14,049 bases of DNA from DASPJQ01 sp035299065 (lineage in GTDB: Bacteria; Bacteroidota; Bacteroidia; Flavobacteriales_D; UBA2798): positions 1 to 14,049 of the forward strand of contig DATGXI010000068.1 in assembly GCA_035299065.1 (NCBI GenBank), written 5' to 3'. The position numbers were made by a program, and so were the translations under genes. Below are positions 13,689 to 14,049 of the stretch, piece after piece. Under the pieces are notes generated by a model, which was given only the letters and a program-made list of their open reading frames with translations, did not search any database and had not been told where the DNA came from. Positions within the stretch are counted from its first letter, which is position 1. Each line of letters opens with the position of its first letter.

Positions 13689-14049
13689 ATGAAAACACTC
13701 ATTACTTTTTTGATCCTTTCGCTTCTTATGGCTGCCTTGTTTATGGTGGGATGTGGTGATAATACACGCGAAGAAAAAGAAAAGCAATACACCGAAGGTG
13801 AAGGTCCAAAAAGGATAAGTGTGGCAAATGGGGTTTGCCTTTCACCCGATGAATTTCATGGCATGAAATTGTTTATGCGGTATTGTAACAAATGCCACCC
13901 GGGCGGTGAAGAAGGAAAAGGACCTGAATTAAATGATAAAAATTTGCCGGATGTGATTGTAAGACTCCAGGTTCGTTTGGGTGGAGGCAAAATGCCAAAA
14001 TTTAAAAAAGACCAGCTGCCGCGACCGGAACTTGACCGGATAGTAGAGT
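13689..14049 (+). CDS. Lipoprotein c-type cytochrome, C-terminus cut by window edge
   Basis: Open from the ATG at 13689 to the right edge (120 codons). A lipoprotein signal peptide ends FMVGC (Cys22 lipidated), followed by a charged linker (GDNTREEKEKQYTEGEGPKR). A class I cytochrome c domain follows. YCNKCH (65-70) is the covalent haem site with His70 as one axial ligand, GKGPELNDKNLPDVI is the usual following helix region, and GGKMPKF (99-105) supplies Met102 as the probable second ligand. It is therefore a membrane-anchored single-haem electron carrier, as far as visible. The partner oxidase or reductase would lie outside the window. A hairpin directly precedes the start codon. Confidence 0.9.
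   Translation, partial: MKTLITFLILSLLMAALFMVGCGDNTREEKEKQYTEGEGPKRISVANGVCLSPDEFHGMKLFMRYCNKCHPGGEEGKGPELNDKNLPDVIVRLQVRLGGGKMPKFKKDQLPRPELDRIVE

Noticed and set aside
1..14049. tRNA, rRNA, transposase or integrase genes
   Set aside because: None was recognised on either strand, and no target-site duplications or terminal inverted repeats of an insertion sequence were seen.

Overview
The window is chromosomal DNA of a Bacteroidota bacterium. Support comes from promoter boxes of the TAnnTTTG type, weak or absent Shine-Dalgarno sequences, a protein with a C-terminal sorting domain of the type IX secretion system (T9SS), a lipoprotein with a Lys/Asp-rich stretch after the lipid-modified Cys, TonB-C-terminal-domain proteins with the FPGG...MPKW...GKP signature, and a BtuB/beta-propeller/DUF4465 corrinoid locus. 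The exact family cannot be fixed from the sequence; an environmental Chitinophagales, Sphingobacteriales or Flavobacteriales member would fit.

Layout, left to right. (1) 1-3520, minus strand: a DEAD-box RNA helicase cut by the left edge, with its promoter and a leader of about 95 nt, then htpG (Hsp90). (2) 3594-6077, plus strand: four small exported proteins: a Gly-X-Y / GGX-rich protein, a protein that looks like one GldM C-terminal-type domain, and two tandem paralogues that are a signal peptide plus a TonB C-terminal domain. (3) 6176-10686, minus strand: a vitamin B12 acquisition operon. A TAnnTTTG promoter leads into a cobalamin riboswitch, then btuB, a DUF4465 protein with a T9SS sorting domain, and a BtuG-like YncE-type beta-propeller lipoprotein. 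Each of the three genes is followed by a repeat element. (4) 10690-11010: a gene-free stretch with a structured-RNA candidate and short-period repeats. (5) 11011-12864: a divergent pair, a SAM hydroxide adenosyltransferase-family gene (minus) and phoH (plus). (6) 12867-14049: a heptamer-periodic inverted repeat, a small acidic helical protein of unknown function, and a lipoprotein c-type cytochrome cut by the right edge.

The genes of block 3 plausibly act together: low corrinoid relieves the riboswitch, the two surface proteins capture corrinoid at the cell surface, and BtuB imports it with TonB energy. The most unusual non-coding signal is a set of intergenic elements that differ in sequence but share one architecture: a 7-, 8- or 9-bp unit repeated with drift in constant register, often folded into an inverted repeat, and abutting stop or start codons (6176-6361, 7375-7444, 8468-8520, 10889-10916, 10974-11013, 12867-12968). 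One has been tandemly duplicated together with the 3' end of the neighbouring gene, leaving a recognisable ghost of the C-terminus.
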